Assembly: GCA_031772625.1 (NCBI GenBank) | Contig: CM062819.1 | Span: 821,291,503 to 821,355,502 of the forward strand | From: Pinus tabuliformis | Lineage: Eukaryota > Streptophyta > Pinopsida > Pinales > Pinaceae | Direction: 5' to 3' | DNA: 64,000 bases | Shown: one piece after another, positions 37,060 to 47,328 of the stretch | Position numbering within the stretch: position 1 is the stretch's first letter | Layout of the letters: every line of letters starts with the position of its first letter | Program-made: the position numbers and the translations under genes | The notes under the pieces: model-generated | Database searches by the model: none | What the model was told of the DNA's origin: nothing | What the model saw: the letters and a program-made list of their open reading frames with translations, nothing else

Positions 37060-39510
37060 TACAAATTGGAAAATTGAAAATTCCACATTACTATTAGTCA
37101 TAGTCCTTCTCTCATAGTCTTTCTCTCTCACGTGGACTATAACACTCTCTTAGTCTTTCTCGCTCAGGTGGACTGTAACACTCACTTCGTCAGCCAAATT
37201 AATTTTACTTAAAGTTTTTTAAGAATTTATTATGTTATTAAATTTTTGAATTTTAAGGAAAAATAAATTCAAAAATATTTTGCTAATTTTATTGGGAAAA
37301 TTGAAAATTCCATATTAAGGAAAAATAAATTCAAAAATATTTTAAAATTCTAACGAAAAATAAATTCAAAAATATTTTAAAATTCTAACGAAAAATAAAT
37401 TCAAAAATATTAAAAATATTTTAAAATTCTAACGAAAAATAAATTCAAAAATATTTTTCTAATTTTATTATATTTTTCTAATTTTATTATATTTTTCTAA
37501 TTTTATTGGGGAAATTGAAAGTAATTTTAAAATTCTAACGAAAAATAAATTCAAAAATATATTAAAAATTTTAAAATTCTAACGAAAAATAAATTCAAAA
37601 ATATATTAAAAATATTTTAAAATTCTAACGAAAAATAAATTCAAAAATATTTTTCTTAATTTTATTGGGGAAATTGAAAGTTCCATATTATTATTAAATT
37701 TTTGAATTTTAAAATTTTTAGTGGTAGTCTTAGTCTTTCTCTTTCAAATAGAATATATTCAAAAATATTTTTCTTAATTTTATTGGGGAAATTGGAATAT
37801 TGGGGAAATTGAAAGTTCCATATTATTATTAAATTTTTGAATTTTAAAATTTTTAGTGGTAGTCTTAGTCTTTCTCTTTCAAATAGAATATATTCAAAAA
37901 TATTTTTCTTAATTTTATTGGGGAAATTGAAAGTTCCATATTATTATTAAATTTTTGAATTTTAAAATTTTTAGTGGTAGTCTTAGTCTTTCTCTTTCAA
38001 ATAGAATATAGCACTCACTTAGTCACCCAAATTAGGATTAGTTTTTTTTAATTTTAACTATTTTTTTTCATCTTTAAATTTCATCCTAATTTTTTTTTTT
38101 AACTATTTTTTTCGATCTTTAAATTTTTGAATTTTAAAGAAAAATGAATTTAAAAATAATTTTCTAATTTTTTAAAATTTTATTTCTAATTTTTTTAATA
38201 GCACTCTAGTCACCTAAATTAGGATTAGTTTTTTTTAATTTTAACTAATTTTTTTTTCATATTTAAATTTTTGAATTTTAAAGAAAAATGAATTCAAAAA
38301 TAGTTTTCTAATTTTTTAAAATTTTATTTAAAATTTTATTAATAGCACTCACTCAGTTACCCAAAATGAATTCAAAAATAATTTTCTAATTTTTTAAAAT
38401 TTTATTATACCCAAAATGAATTCAAAAATAATTTTCTAATTTTTTAAAATTTTATTAATAGCACTCACTCAATTACCCAAATTAGGATTAGTTTAGTTTT
38501 TTGGTTTAATGAATTCAAAAATAATTTTCTAATTTTTTAAAATTTTCTTAATAGCACTCACTCAGTTACCCAAATTAGGATTAGTTTAGTTTTTTGGTTT
38601 AATGAATTCAAAAATAATTTTTTAATTTTTTAAAATTTTATTTATAATTTTATTAATACCACTCACTCAGTTACCCGAATTAGGATTAGTTTAGTTTTTT
38701 GGTTTAATGAATTCAAAATAATTTTCTAATTTTTTAAAATTTTATTTATAATTTTATTAATAGCACTCACTCAGTTACCCAAATTAGGATTAGTTTAGTT
38801 TTTTTGTTTTTGTTTTTTTTAATCTTTAAATTTTTGAATTTTAAAGAAAAATAAATTCAAAAATAATTTTCTAATTTTTTGAAATTTTATTTCTATTTTT
38901 TTTTAAAACAAATTCAAAAACAATTTTCTAATTTTGGGAATCTTATTTCTAATTTTTTTTTTAAACAAATTCAAAAACAATTTTCTAATTTTTGGAATCT
39001 TATTTCTAATTTTTTTTCTTAGTCTTTAAGAAAACAAATTAGACTAATTTTTTGAAATCTTATTTCTAATTTTTTATTTTTATTTATTTATTTTTTTATG
39101 TCTTTCAAAAAACAAATTCAAAATTAGAAAATTATTTCTAATTTTTTATTTTTTTTAAGTCTTTAAAAAAACAAATTCAAAAATAATTTTCTAGTTTGTG
39201 GAAATCTTATTTCTAATTTTTTTTATGTCTTTATTAAAACAAAATCTTATTTCTAATTTTTAAAATATCTTTTAAAAAACAAATTCAAAAATAATTTTCT
39301 AATTTTTGGAAATCTTATTTCTAATTTTTAGAAAAAAAAATCTTAAAATCTTATTTCTAATTGAGATAGTGGTGAAAAGCATTTCATTAATAATTTTCTA
39401 ATTTTTAGAAATCTTATTTTAAATTTTTTTAGTCTAATTTTTGAAAAAAAAATCTTAAAATCTTATTTCTAATTGAGATAGTGGTGAAAAGCATTTCCAT
39501 TTTCAATAAT
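37060..39510. repeat. 2.4-kb field of AT-rich tandem repeats
   Basis: Four neighbouring sub-arrays. (1) 37,310-37,650: units with AAAATTCTAACGAAAAATAA and ATTCAAAAATAT, about 40-60 bp. (2) 37,650-38,020: three units of about 120 bp with ATTGGGGAAATTGAAAGTTC and GTGGTAGTCTTAGTCTTTCT. (3) 38,190-38,800: about six units of 90-120 bp with ATAGCACTCACTCAGTTACC and AAATTAGGATTAGTTTAG. (4) 38,830-39,500: many short units with AATCTTATTTCTAATTTTT and AAACAAATTCAAAAATAATT. The words overlap between arrays, suggesting one slippage-prone ancestor. No coding. Confidence 0.85.
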
Positions 39511-39805
39511 TTGTAAAAAAAAATATTAATTTGGAAATGACCATTCCTCTAACAATGCCACTATTACCACTATTAGGTTAACAGTGACTATAATTTCTAA
39601 ATCAATTTTAAAACATACTTTGAACTAATAATCTATTTTAGCACATACTTTGAACTAATGATCTTACAGCAACTTTCCCGAAAAATTACGAGGATATGTC
39701 AAAGTACTCTTCTTTGTGGAACAAACAGTTATGATAGTTTATTCCAATGAGGATTTCGCAAGTACGGATTAATCTGTAGTTTAATATATTATGTTGTTCC
39801 ATCCT
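39510..39805. other. Intergenic between repeat field and chimeric ORF
   Basis: Unique-looking DNA with a small duplication of CACATACTTTGAACTAAT (39,612 and 39,641). No gene. Confidence 0.4.
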
Positions 39806-39812
39806 TATATAA
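39806..39812 (+). promoter_or_regulatory. TATA-like box upstream of the chimeric ORF
   Basis: TATATAA about 75 bp upstream of the ATG at 39,888, leaving room for a short 5' UTR. Inferred from sequence and spacing only; TATA-like words are common in this AT-rich DNA. Confidence 0.3.
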
Positions 39813-39887
39813 CTACTTTGTATTTATGTGTGTCAAAAGCATAAATTCAGATGAATCTATTGAATTGATTTTTTTGATCGGTCAGCA

Positions 39888-39995
39888 ATGGTGAAAATAG
39901 TTGTGCTTGCGATGACGGTGTTGGCCCCTATCACAATAGTTTCTTTGCTTAATCCGGAGGAGTATTGGCATCGCCGGCTCAACCTCCAATGCTAA
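39888..39995 (+). CDS. Chimeric 35-aa ORF: signal-peptide-like start fused to the GFA C-terminus
   Basis: ATG in a fair context (AGCAATGG) opens 35 codons. The first 21 residues are hydrophobic after a lysine and look like a signal peptide (MVKIVVLAMTVLAPITIV). Next comes NPEEYW, which resembles the start of mature BURP-domain proteins in plants. From the tryptophan on, the codons are those of the last exon of the gene at 35,760-36,589 (HRRLNLQC versus HGRLNLQC), including the same TAA. The join falls at a shared TTGGCAT. The BURP link is weak, resting on one short motif. Whether it is expressed is unknown; it may simply be a rearrangement scar. Confidence 0.4.
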   Translation: MVKIVVLAMTVLAPITIVSLLNPEEYWHRRLNLQC

Positions 39996-40470
39996 AACAT
40001 TTTGATCACTCTTCATAAATATATTGAGGCAATTCCCAAGCAACCCTTTGAGTTAGACTACATAATCCCAAGGGAATCTCTGCATATTGTTATTATGATG
40101 CAAGTATTATTTCACACATAGTTATCATAAGCTGAATATTCTAAGGGAGTTGTCTTTAGTGCGATTTTTTGGAGATTCCAGTAACAGAATTTGGCGGGAA
40201 AAATTCAGGTTAAATCTTGATTTGTATTATTTAAAATGGTTTTTTAACTGCATATTTGGATTCAGCACCCTGAAAACCCCTAGGACGCTTTGATTGTGCA
40301 GAAATTAGCTATCAAACTTGCGATTTCAATAATAGAAATTTGAGTGGAAAAAACCCACCGGAAAAGCTTCCAAAAAGTCACAACTCCTATTCTAGTAACA
40401 AATTTATTCTTTGTTTTAATTTATTCATCCAAAACTTTAAAAAAATATCTAGATGTTTTATAATTTTTAT
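39966..40470 (+). pseudogene. Duplicated 3' end of the GFA gene
   Basis: Diverged copy of the last eight codons and the 3' UTR of the gene at 35,760-36,589, starting at TTGGCAT and continuing to about 40,470 with a small internal deletion and one 242-bp insertion (the MITE at 40,146). No upstream exons or zinc motifs are present, so no GFA protein can be made from this copy. Confidence 0.85.
40146..40387. mobile_element. 242-bp MITE with an identifiable empty site
   Basis: Starts GGAGTTGT and ends ACAACTCC (8-bp perfect terminal inverted repeats, with weaker similarity inside). It is flanked by TATTCTAAG on the left (40,137-40,145) and TATTCTAG on the right (40,388-40,395). The parental 3' UTR has the single uninterrupted TATTCCAAG at 36,786-36,794. 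An 8-9 bp target duplication points to a Mutator- or hAT-like family rather than Tourist or Stowaway. No coding capacity. Confidence 0.75.
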
Positions 40471-41469
40471 ATGGAAAGAATTAAAAATAACTTAGATTTG
40501 TCTTACTGGGCTCCCTACTCATCAATAATTAGGGATCTGAGATTATTCCAATTTTAATAAGTTCCTCCATGATAAGTTCCTCATTATTATTTATAACATT
40601 TATTTATAATTTATTTTTTTCTTAAGTTAAAGTTGACCCATAACCAATTCTAATAAGTCCCTCATTATTATTTATAACATTTATTTATAATTCATTTTTT
40701 CTTAAGTTAAAGTTGACCTATAACCTTTTTATACATGGTTAATTAGGTAAATGTGTGTATTAGTAAGACATTCTCCCTGTTACAACAATTTACTTAGTTA
40801 TATTTATGAAGCCTTCGGCTTTCGGCTTTATCAACCACATTAATATTTTTAATGTGGTTGTACTAGTTTTAAATATTTACCACTATAAATTCATTTTAAG
40901 TATGAATTATTATAAAAAACAGTACACATCCATCTTAAGCACAAATCTAGCAAGTGTGGAGAGGGATCAAATCTTTTGAAATGTAAAATTTGAAAAAATG
41001 TTTGCCCCAAAATATTTGATTTTTGCTGGTGCTCTCTCTCTTATAGAAATTATAAAAATATATTATTTATAAACTAGCCGTTTATTATAGCCCTTAATTG
41101 AACCAAGAGTCTCCACATTGCTCTCTATTTATGATCATGCCATGATCTGCCTCAAAATAATTTCCTATGTGATTTCTATTGAAAATTTTCTTACTTGTTT
41201 AAAATGTGTTTTTGAATTCATAAATGGATTTAATGCTTTGGAAATCTAGTTGGATACTTGGATTATGTAATATACACAACTTAAACTTGCAATTCCAAAA
41301 GACAAAACTTTTTTTAGGAAAAAAGAGACTAAAATGTAAAATAGTGAGTAGTTTTGTTTCACTAAAAAATATAGGAAAAAAAAGACTAAAATGTAAAATA
41401 GTGAGATTATTTGAAATGTTTTAATCATGAGAATATTTGTTTTCAATTACTTTATATAATATATAAAGA
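40471..41469. other. Intergenic with two small duplications and a hairpin
   Basis: An 81-bp-period duplication carries TCATTATTATTTATAACATT (40,581 and 40,662). A perfect 10-bp hairpin CAACCACATT/AATGTGGTTG with a 9-nt loop sits at 40,832-40,860. A short duplication of GACTAAAATGTAAAATAGTG lies at about 41,326-41,402. No gene. Confidence 0.55.
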
Positions 41470-41514
41470 GATAGCCTCTAGGCTTAGCTAAATTGGTTGG
41501 GTCCCCATTGTTAA
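41470..41514 (+). mobile_element. SINE-like A-box half, interrupted by the chromovirus
   Basis: TAGCCTCTAGGC then TTAGCTAAATTGGTTGGG resembles the A-box end of a tRNA-derived SINE. The LTR begins at 41,515, so any B-box half would lie beyond the window on the far side of the retrotransposon. Confidence 0.3.
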
Positions 41515-44118
41515 TGTAACACCCCAAGTTGCACAAAGGAAACTGTTGAGACTACTAAGTTGATTTTTACTTAATGACTTTGTAAATTTTTATTACATTA
41601 TGATGTTATATATTAACTCACTGAAATTGGATTACTAGATCCATACATTGAGATTACCTAAATTTTAGTAACATTTCTTTAACAAGACTAAAACAAAACT
41701 GTTTTGTTATTAAAGGAAACAATTGCCAAGAAACAATTACCCTCTACTTGAGAAAGGCAATATAGAGAGGGTAAGAGAGGCAAAAGAACCATCCTAGAAC
41801 TGGAAGAAAGGACCAATAGGAAGGTTGCTGAACATAGTCATCAAAGGAGTACAAAAGTTAAGGCTGGACAGGAGTCCTGAGGCCACTGTACTGACTGTAA
41901 CTGGATAAAAGCCAGTGTGTAAGACAGAAGGTGCTCGGGGGAGAGTCTGGACGTGATTGCCAGACTCGTGGTTGGGAGGTGAGACCTTCGAATACGTGTT
42001 CTATTACAGCATAACAAATACAGTAAGGTAGTAGACCTTTGAAAATTTATTAATGTCCTGTGAATATGAATTACTTGACTGTAGAACTAACTAATTATTA
42101 ATGTAGGAACTATAGGTTGCATTATAGATATTTTATGATAATTACAGGAAATTAACTAAGTAGAACAGAGAGCTTATTATCAAACTGGTGGCCCTGAATT
42201 TAGTTAATAGATCAGTGAAGAACGGATAAGCTATTTAAGTACAAAACAATTATTAGTGCAGAATAGGAAATGAAATAATTTCCAGTGCCATATAATTAAT
42301 GTATATTGAATTACAATCATTCATATCTTAGAACCAATGGTAAATATAGCTCGTTATATAAATAACAGAAAGTATTGACAATTATCGTCTAAAAGAACAA
42401 TGCAGTAGAATATTATAGAAATAAAAGACTGACAGACAGCTAATACGCTACAGACACCGAATGGCATCAGAATGCCTTTCATTCTAGGCCTTTAACAGTA
42501 GAATAACAAGCAGTTTGAAACGATGATTAACAATCATATCATAAGAGTATTACATCAAGTTGAAGCAGTATCTCTGTAAAAACATAGTTCAAAAAACTAA
42601 TACACCAAGGTTAAAGAGAATGAATCAGACATTCAAGAAACCTGAATAACTAGAAAACATTTCATGTATATAGATAACATTGAAACAGTCAAAATTTATG
42701 GGATAACCTTTGGAAGGCATACCCGGTCTTTTATCTTAACAGAGAAAATATTACAATTCATTCCGCATCAAAAGAACGGAGAATAGATTCTTAATACCAC
42801 TATCGGCAACAACCGAGCATAATATTAGCTATTCCGACCTCACAGTTTAAAAGAAGAAAATGTCTCGATAGACTAAGCTTTTTGACCAACCAATAGACTA
42901 AGATAGTTAATTTATAATAGTAATCCATAATATAAGATTGCCTACGCAGGAGAAACCCCATCCAAAACTGTAAAACGACTCAACCGAGAACCATAAACAA
43001 GAGAACAACTCCAACCTAGAGATAAACCGAGGTTCGATAAGTTCCTTTGAATTGCATGACCACAAAACGAGTAATGAAACCGCCTAAATAGATTGTATAC
43101 CTGTAAACGGAGGACAAACAAAACTCGTGAGTTGGTAGAGGTGAAACCCTCGCTCAGTATTCATTCAAAACTGATTATCTTGTATGCATTGGGTCTTACC
43201 TAGAACAGAGTTTCGACATTGCTTCTTTGTCTGCCTGCAAAAACAAACGAAGGCTCAATTCTTCGCTGGAAATGAGTTAAGCGAAAAGAACTAGAGGTGA
43301 AAGCCCTCATCCCTTAAACCAAAAATCGAAAGGAAGTGGTGCCCTAGAATCTTTACCAAAAAACCTTACCTGATTCAATTAAGTCTTGATGCTGTCATCC
43401 TCCCACCATCACCAAAGCCTCTTGGGCCATACCTGTGTAACAGAGAAAGTTTTTTTTTTTACAGGTGCTGAACCAAAACCCTGAAAACGAAAACAATACT
43501 GAAACCTGAGAAATGAAAAAAAAAACTCAGTAACTGGGTTCCAGGGTAGGGTATACCTGCTCTGAGGGTTCTGCCGTCCTCACCAGTTCAACCATTAATG
43601 CAAACTGGAACCAGTGGAAAGTTTCATGTTGCAGAGTAGTAGCAAACGAAAGAACAAAGGCGACAATGAAGTTTCCAGAGTTCGAGCGCGAGGATTCAGT
43701 TAGAGGTATAAACCCTAACAACTTCCCACCGTCTGATCAAAGGCTCGAGATCAACAATGGAGGAGTAAATTCGCTGGCATGAACGAACAAGTGTATTAAC
43801 CCTTTAAATCTCAGCACGCCACGTGTTACCAAAGTCAAGCACCAATATGGTAAGGTACCAATGGTATAAATATGCACTGTTAGCCTGGAGGATTCCCGGT
43901 GGATTTTCGATCCTGTACATTGAATGTACATTTACATTCCATCAAAAAATGTGAAATGAAACCAAGCTCTGTACTGACCGTGACCTTTATTATAAATATG
44001 TTTAATGATTGCATATATGTCGTTCCCACCGTAGTTGCATAGACTATGGTTCGTATGTTATCAGATATGATATATATTTTTATATGTAATTTTTTTAAAA
44101 TTATGGTTAGGTGTTACA
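41515..44118 (+). repeat. Chromovirus 5' LTR, 2,604 bp
   Basis: Begins TGTAACA and ends TGTTACA, a 7-bp terminal inverted repeat with TG/CA ends. It matches 61,527-63,600 at the other end of the element. It is long for a chromovirus. Short frames inside (for example 43,527-43,721 minus) are not considered genes. Confidence 0.92.
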
Positions 44119-44120
44119 AA

Positions 44121-44132
44121 TGGTATCAGAGC
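44121..44132 (+). other. Primer-binding site, initiator-Met tRNA
   Basis: TGGTATCAGAGC, two bases after the LTR, is complementary to the 3' end of plant initiator methionine tRNA. Confidence 0.92.
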
Positions 44133-44285
44133 TGAGTTTCATATTCTGAGGCCCTTTGGGAATGGATGTATATTGAAAAACTGTATTTTCTTGTTAAAAA
44201 AAGAACAAGGAGAAAACTAAAATAACTTATGTGTGAACACAGATAAATATATAAGGAACACACTAGCAAAAAGAAGAGAGTCAGA

Positions 44286-47200
44286 ATGCAAAGGAGCTCC
44301 GAACCACCTGAGTCACCTAGAACAACTTATGTGAATGCTAATCCAGACATTTGGATACAGTTGGGTGAAGAAACCCGATAAGATAATGCAATACTACTAG
44401 AAATTGTGCAACAACTACGTCCTAAAATGACCAATTTAAGGACATATAATGAACGGATGTGTTTAGAACAAGAGAGATTCCTAAGGAGTTTGTCCAATCA
44501 ACAGAATCAACATCATCCAGACCCTAGTGCTGAAGATTAGGAGAAGACCCCTACTGCCTAACATGGAGAGGAACATGTTGAATCAGCTGAAAAACATAAG
44601 GAAGACGACGATGGACGCTCAGACAATGTCTCCGACCAGCATAAAACCCAAAGGCAAAAGCCTGAACAAAAATCAGAACTACAAGGGTAATTAAAAAAAT
44701 CAAGCCCTCACTTTTTGAGGGAGAATCTGAAGAGGCAGTGGAGGCCTGGTTAATTGATATGGGCAAATACTTTCAAATCTATGAATACACTGACAAACTG
44801 AAAGCACGGTTGGCAGTTTATCAACTAAGGGGAAAAACGACCCTCTGGTGGGAGGAGATCAAGATAGTGAGGAAGATTGACGAGGAGCAGGTTACTTGGA
44901 ATGAGTTTCAAAAACATTTCAAGGACAAGTATTTAACAAAGCGTTATTATGATGAAAAAGCGAAGGAATTCCACGAGTTGAGGTTGGGAACCTTAACCAT
45001 GGATGAGTACATGGCCAAATTCACAACTTTGCTACGCTATGTGCCTTACATGCAAGAAGAGAAGGCCAAAATTCAGCACTTTATCAATGGTTTACCAAAA
45101 TTTATGAAGGAAAAAATGGAATTCGACTACCCCAAGACTATGGATGATGTTGTGCGGAAAGCTCACATTTGTTATTAGCAAATGAAACAGAAGAACGAAG
45201 GGCCAAAAGGGGGGTTGAGCAAGAAAAGTAGGAATTTAATTCCAAACAGACATCCAAAAATTGGTAACAACAGAAATGCACATCAAAGGACTTTCAGTAA
45301 GTTCCCAGCCAGGAATCAGCCCAAACCTGCATATTCGGAGAGCAGACTAGCAAAGGGAGTCACTAAATTTGTCAATGATCAACAATCCAAACCGCCACTA
45401 CAATGTTGGGGATGCAGAGAACCCCATTATTACAAAAATTTTCTGCATCGGGCTAGAACCGAACAATTATTGAATATGCAAGAGGCATCTACAGTTGGAG
45501 AGGTAGCAAGGAGCATACCTAGAATTAACACTGCCTTGGATGATCGTCAGGCCGAATTCCAGCCCACAATGATCGAATGTGAAGGTATGATTGCTAAGCA
45601 ACCTGTCTCTGTTTTATTTGATCCAGGTGCTAGCTTAAGCTATGTTAGTCCTAAGGTGGTAGAAAAGTGTCAACTACCAAGCAGTAAATTTTCAAAACCT
45701 TGGTTGGTTCAATTAGCCATTGGGACAAAAAGAAGGGTTAATGCAAAGACAGAGAACTGTCCTATAACAATTTCAGGGCAACCTATTTATGTTGACCTTA
45801 ACATACTTCCTTTAGGTTCTTATGACATTTTAATTGGGATGGACTGGCTGGAAAAATGTTGGTCCCCAGTGGATTGTAAACAGAAAACTGTAAGTTTTAT
45901 TTTAGAATCAGGTTAAAGGGAGGCGCTGCAAGGAATAAAAACCAGCACCAAGTTATGTCCTATTACAGCTAATCAGTTAGGGAAATGTATTAGGAAAGGT
46001 TGCCAAATATATGTTGTTCAGGTGGGATTTTCAAACAATAAAAATAAGATGACTTCGTTGGAAAATATTCCTGTCATTCAAGAATTCGTGGATGTATTTC
46101 CAGAATCTATCCCAGGCTTACCCCCAAAGCGAAATATTGATTTCACTATTGAATTAATTCTGGGTGCAGCCCCTATATATAGAACTCCTTATCGTATGAG
46201 CATACCTGAGTTAACAGAACTCAAGATGCAACTCCAGGAACTCTTAGATAAAAAGTACATTCATCCCAGTGTGTCCCCTTGGGGAGCCCCTATATTATTC
46301 GTACGGAAAAAGGATGGGACCCTGAGACTATGCATCGATTATCGATAATTAAACAAATTAACCATCAAGAATAAGTATCCTTTACCACGTATCGATGATC
46401 TATTCGATCAAGTACAGAGGGCTAAGGTATTCTCAAAGATTGATTTAAGATCTGGTTACCACCAGATAAGAATAAAAGATGAAGATATTTCCAAAACAAC
46501 ATTCCGTACTCGCTATGGTCATTACGAGTTCGTGGTGCTGCCTTTTGGCCTCACAAATGCCCCAACCACATTTATGAGCATGATGCATGGTATTTTCCAG
46601 CCCTACCTGGATAAATTTGTGTTAATCTTTATAGATGATATTTTAATATACTCTAAGAATCAAGAAGAGCATAAAGAACACCTGAGAATAGTATTGCAAA
46701 CATTAAGGAAAAATCAGTTGTATGCTAAATTCAGCAAGTGTGACTTTTTTAAAGATCAAATCCAGTACTTGGGCCACATTATATCAACAGATGGAATTGC
46801 AGTAGACCCGGAAAAGATCAAAACAATAATGGAATGGACAGCCCTAAAGAATGTCGCCGATATCACATCCTTCCTGGGATTAGCTGGATACTATCATAGA
46901 TTCATTGAGGGGTTTTCCAGGATTGCCTTTCCGATGACCTCCTTACAGAAAAAGGGACAAGCTTTTCATTGGACAGTCGACTGCTAGAAAATCTTTGAGA
47001 AACTAAAGCATCTGCTCACCACCACACCAGTGTTAAAAGTGGCAGATCCAAAAAAGACTTTTATGGTCTGCATAGATGCAAGCAAAGAGGGTGTTAGTGG
47101 AGTGCTGACACAAGAAGGAAAGGTGATTTCTTATGAATCTCAAAAATTGAAGGAGTTTGAACATTGATACTCAACTTATGACCTCAAACCAACAGCAGTA

Positions 47201-47328
47201 GTGCATGCACTTAAAATGTGGCATCCTTACCTACTGGGGAATAAATTCTTGCTGCTAACAGATCATAGCAGTCTTACAAATTTCTTCAACCAGGCTAGCT
47301 TAAACACCCAACAGGCCAAATGGACAAC
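44286..47328 (+). pseudogene. Chromovirus gag-pol, 5' part (gag, protease, RT, RNase H start)
   Basis: The first ATG frame (44,286) is closed early; the capsid region is readable at 44,690-45,178 with YQLRGKTTLWWEE and the retrotransposon-gag pattern. The zinc knuckle at about 45,403-45,441 (CWGCREPHYYKNF) has lost its last cysteine. The protease site at about 45,619 reads LFDPGAS where the family has DSGA. RT at 46,139-46,930 contains [25 protein letters not shown] and the catalytic FIDDILIYS. RNase H begins at about 47,060 (CIDASKEGVSG) and runs to the insertion point. From 44,738 on the parts lie in one frame, interrupted by stops at 45,176, 45,914, 46,346, 46,985 and 47,165. Each can be explained by a C-to-T change in a CAA, CAG or CGA codon. 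Confidence 0.9.
47324..47328. repeat. Target-site duplication of the inner element, left
   Basis: ACAAC before the inner LTR; the right flank reads AAAAC (59,826-59,830), one mismatch. Removing the inner element and one copy restores a continuous RNase H reading frame across the site. Confidence 0.8.

Noticed and set aside
37060-39510. Repeat field considered as a centromeric satellite
   Set aside because: Units are heterogeneous in length and limited to 2.4 kb; no monomeric higher-order array.
43527-43931. Two minus-strand frames of 64 codons in the chromovirus 5' LTR
   Set aside because: Not preserved as recognised proteins, no domain content, and the 3' LTR is interrupted there so conservation cannot be judged.
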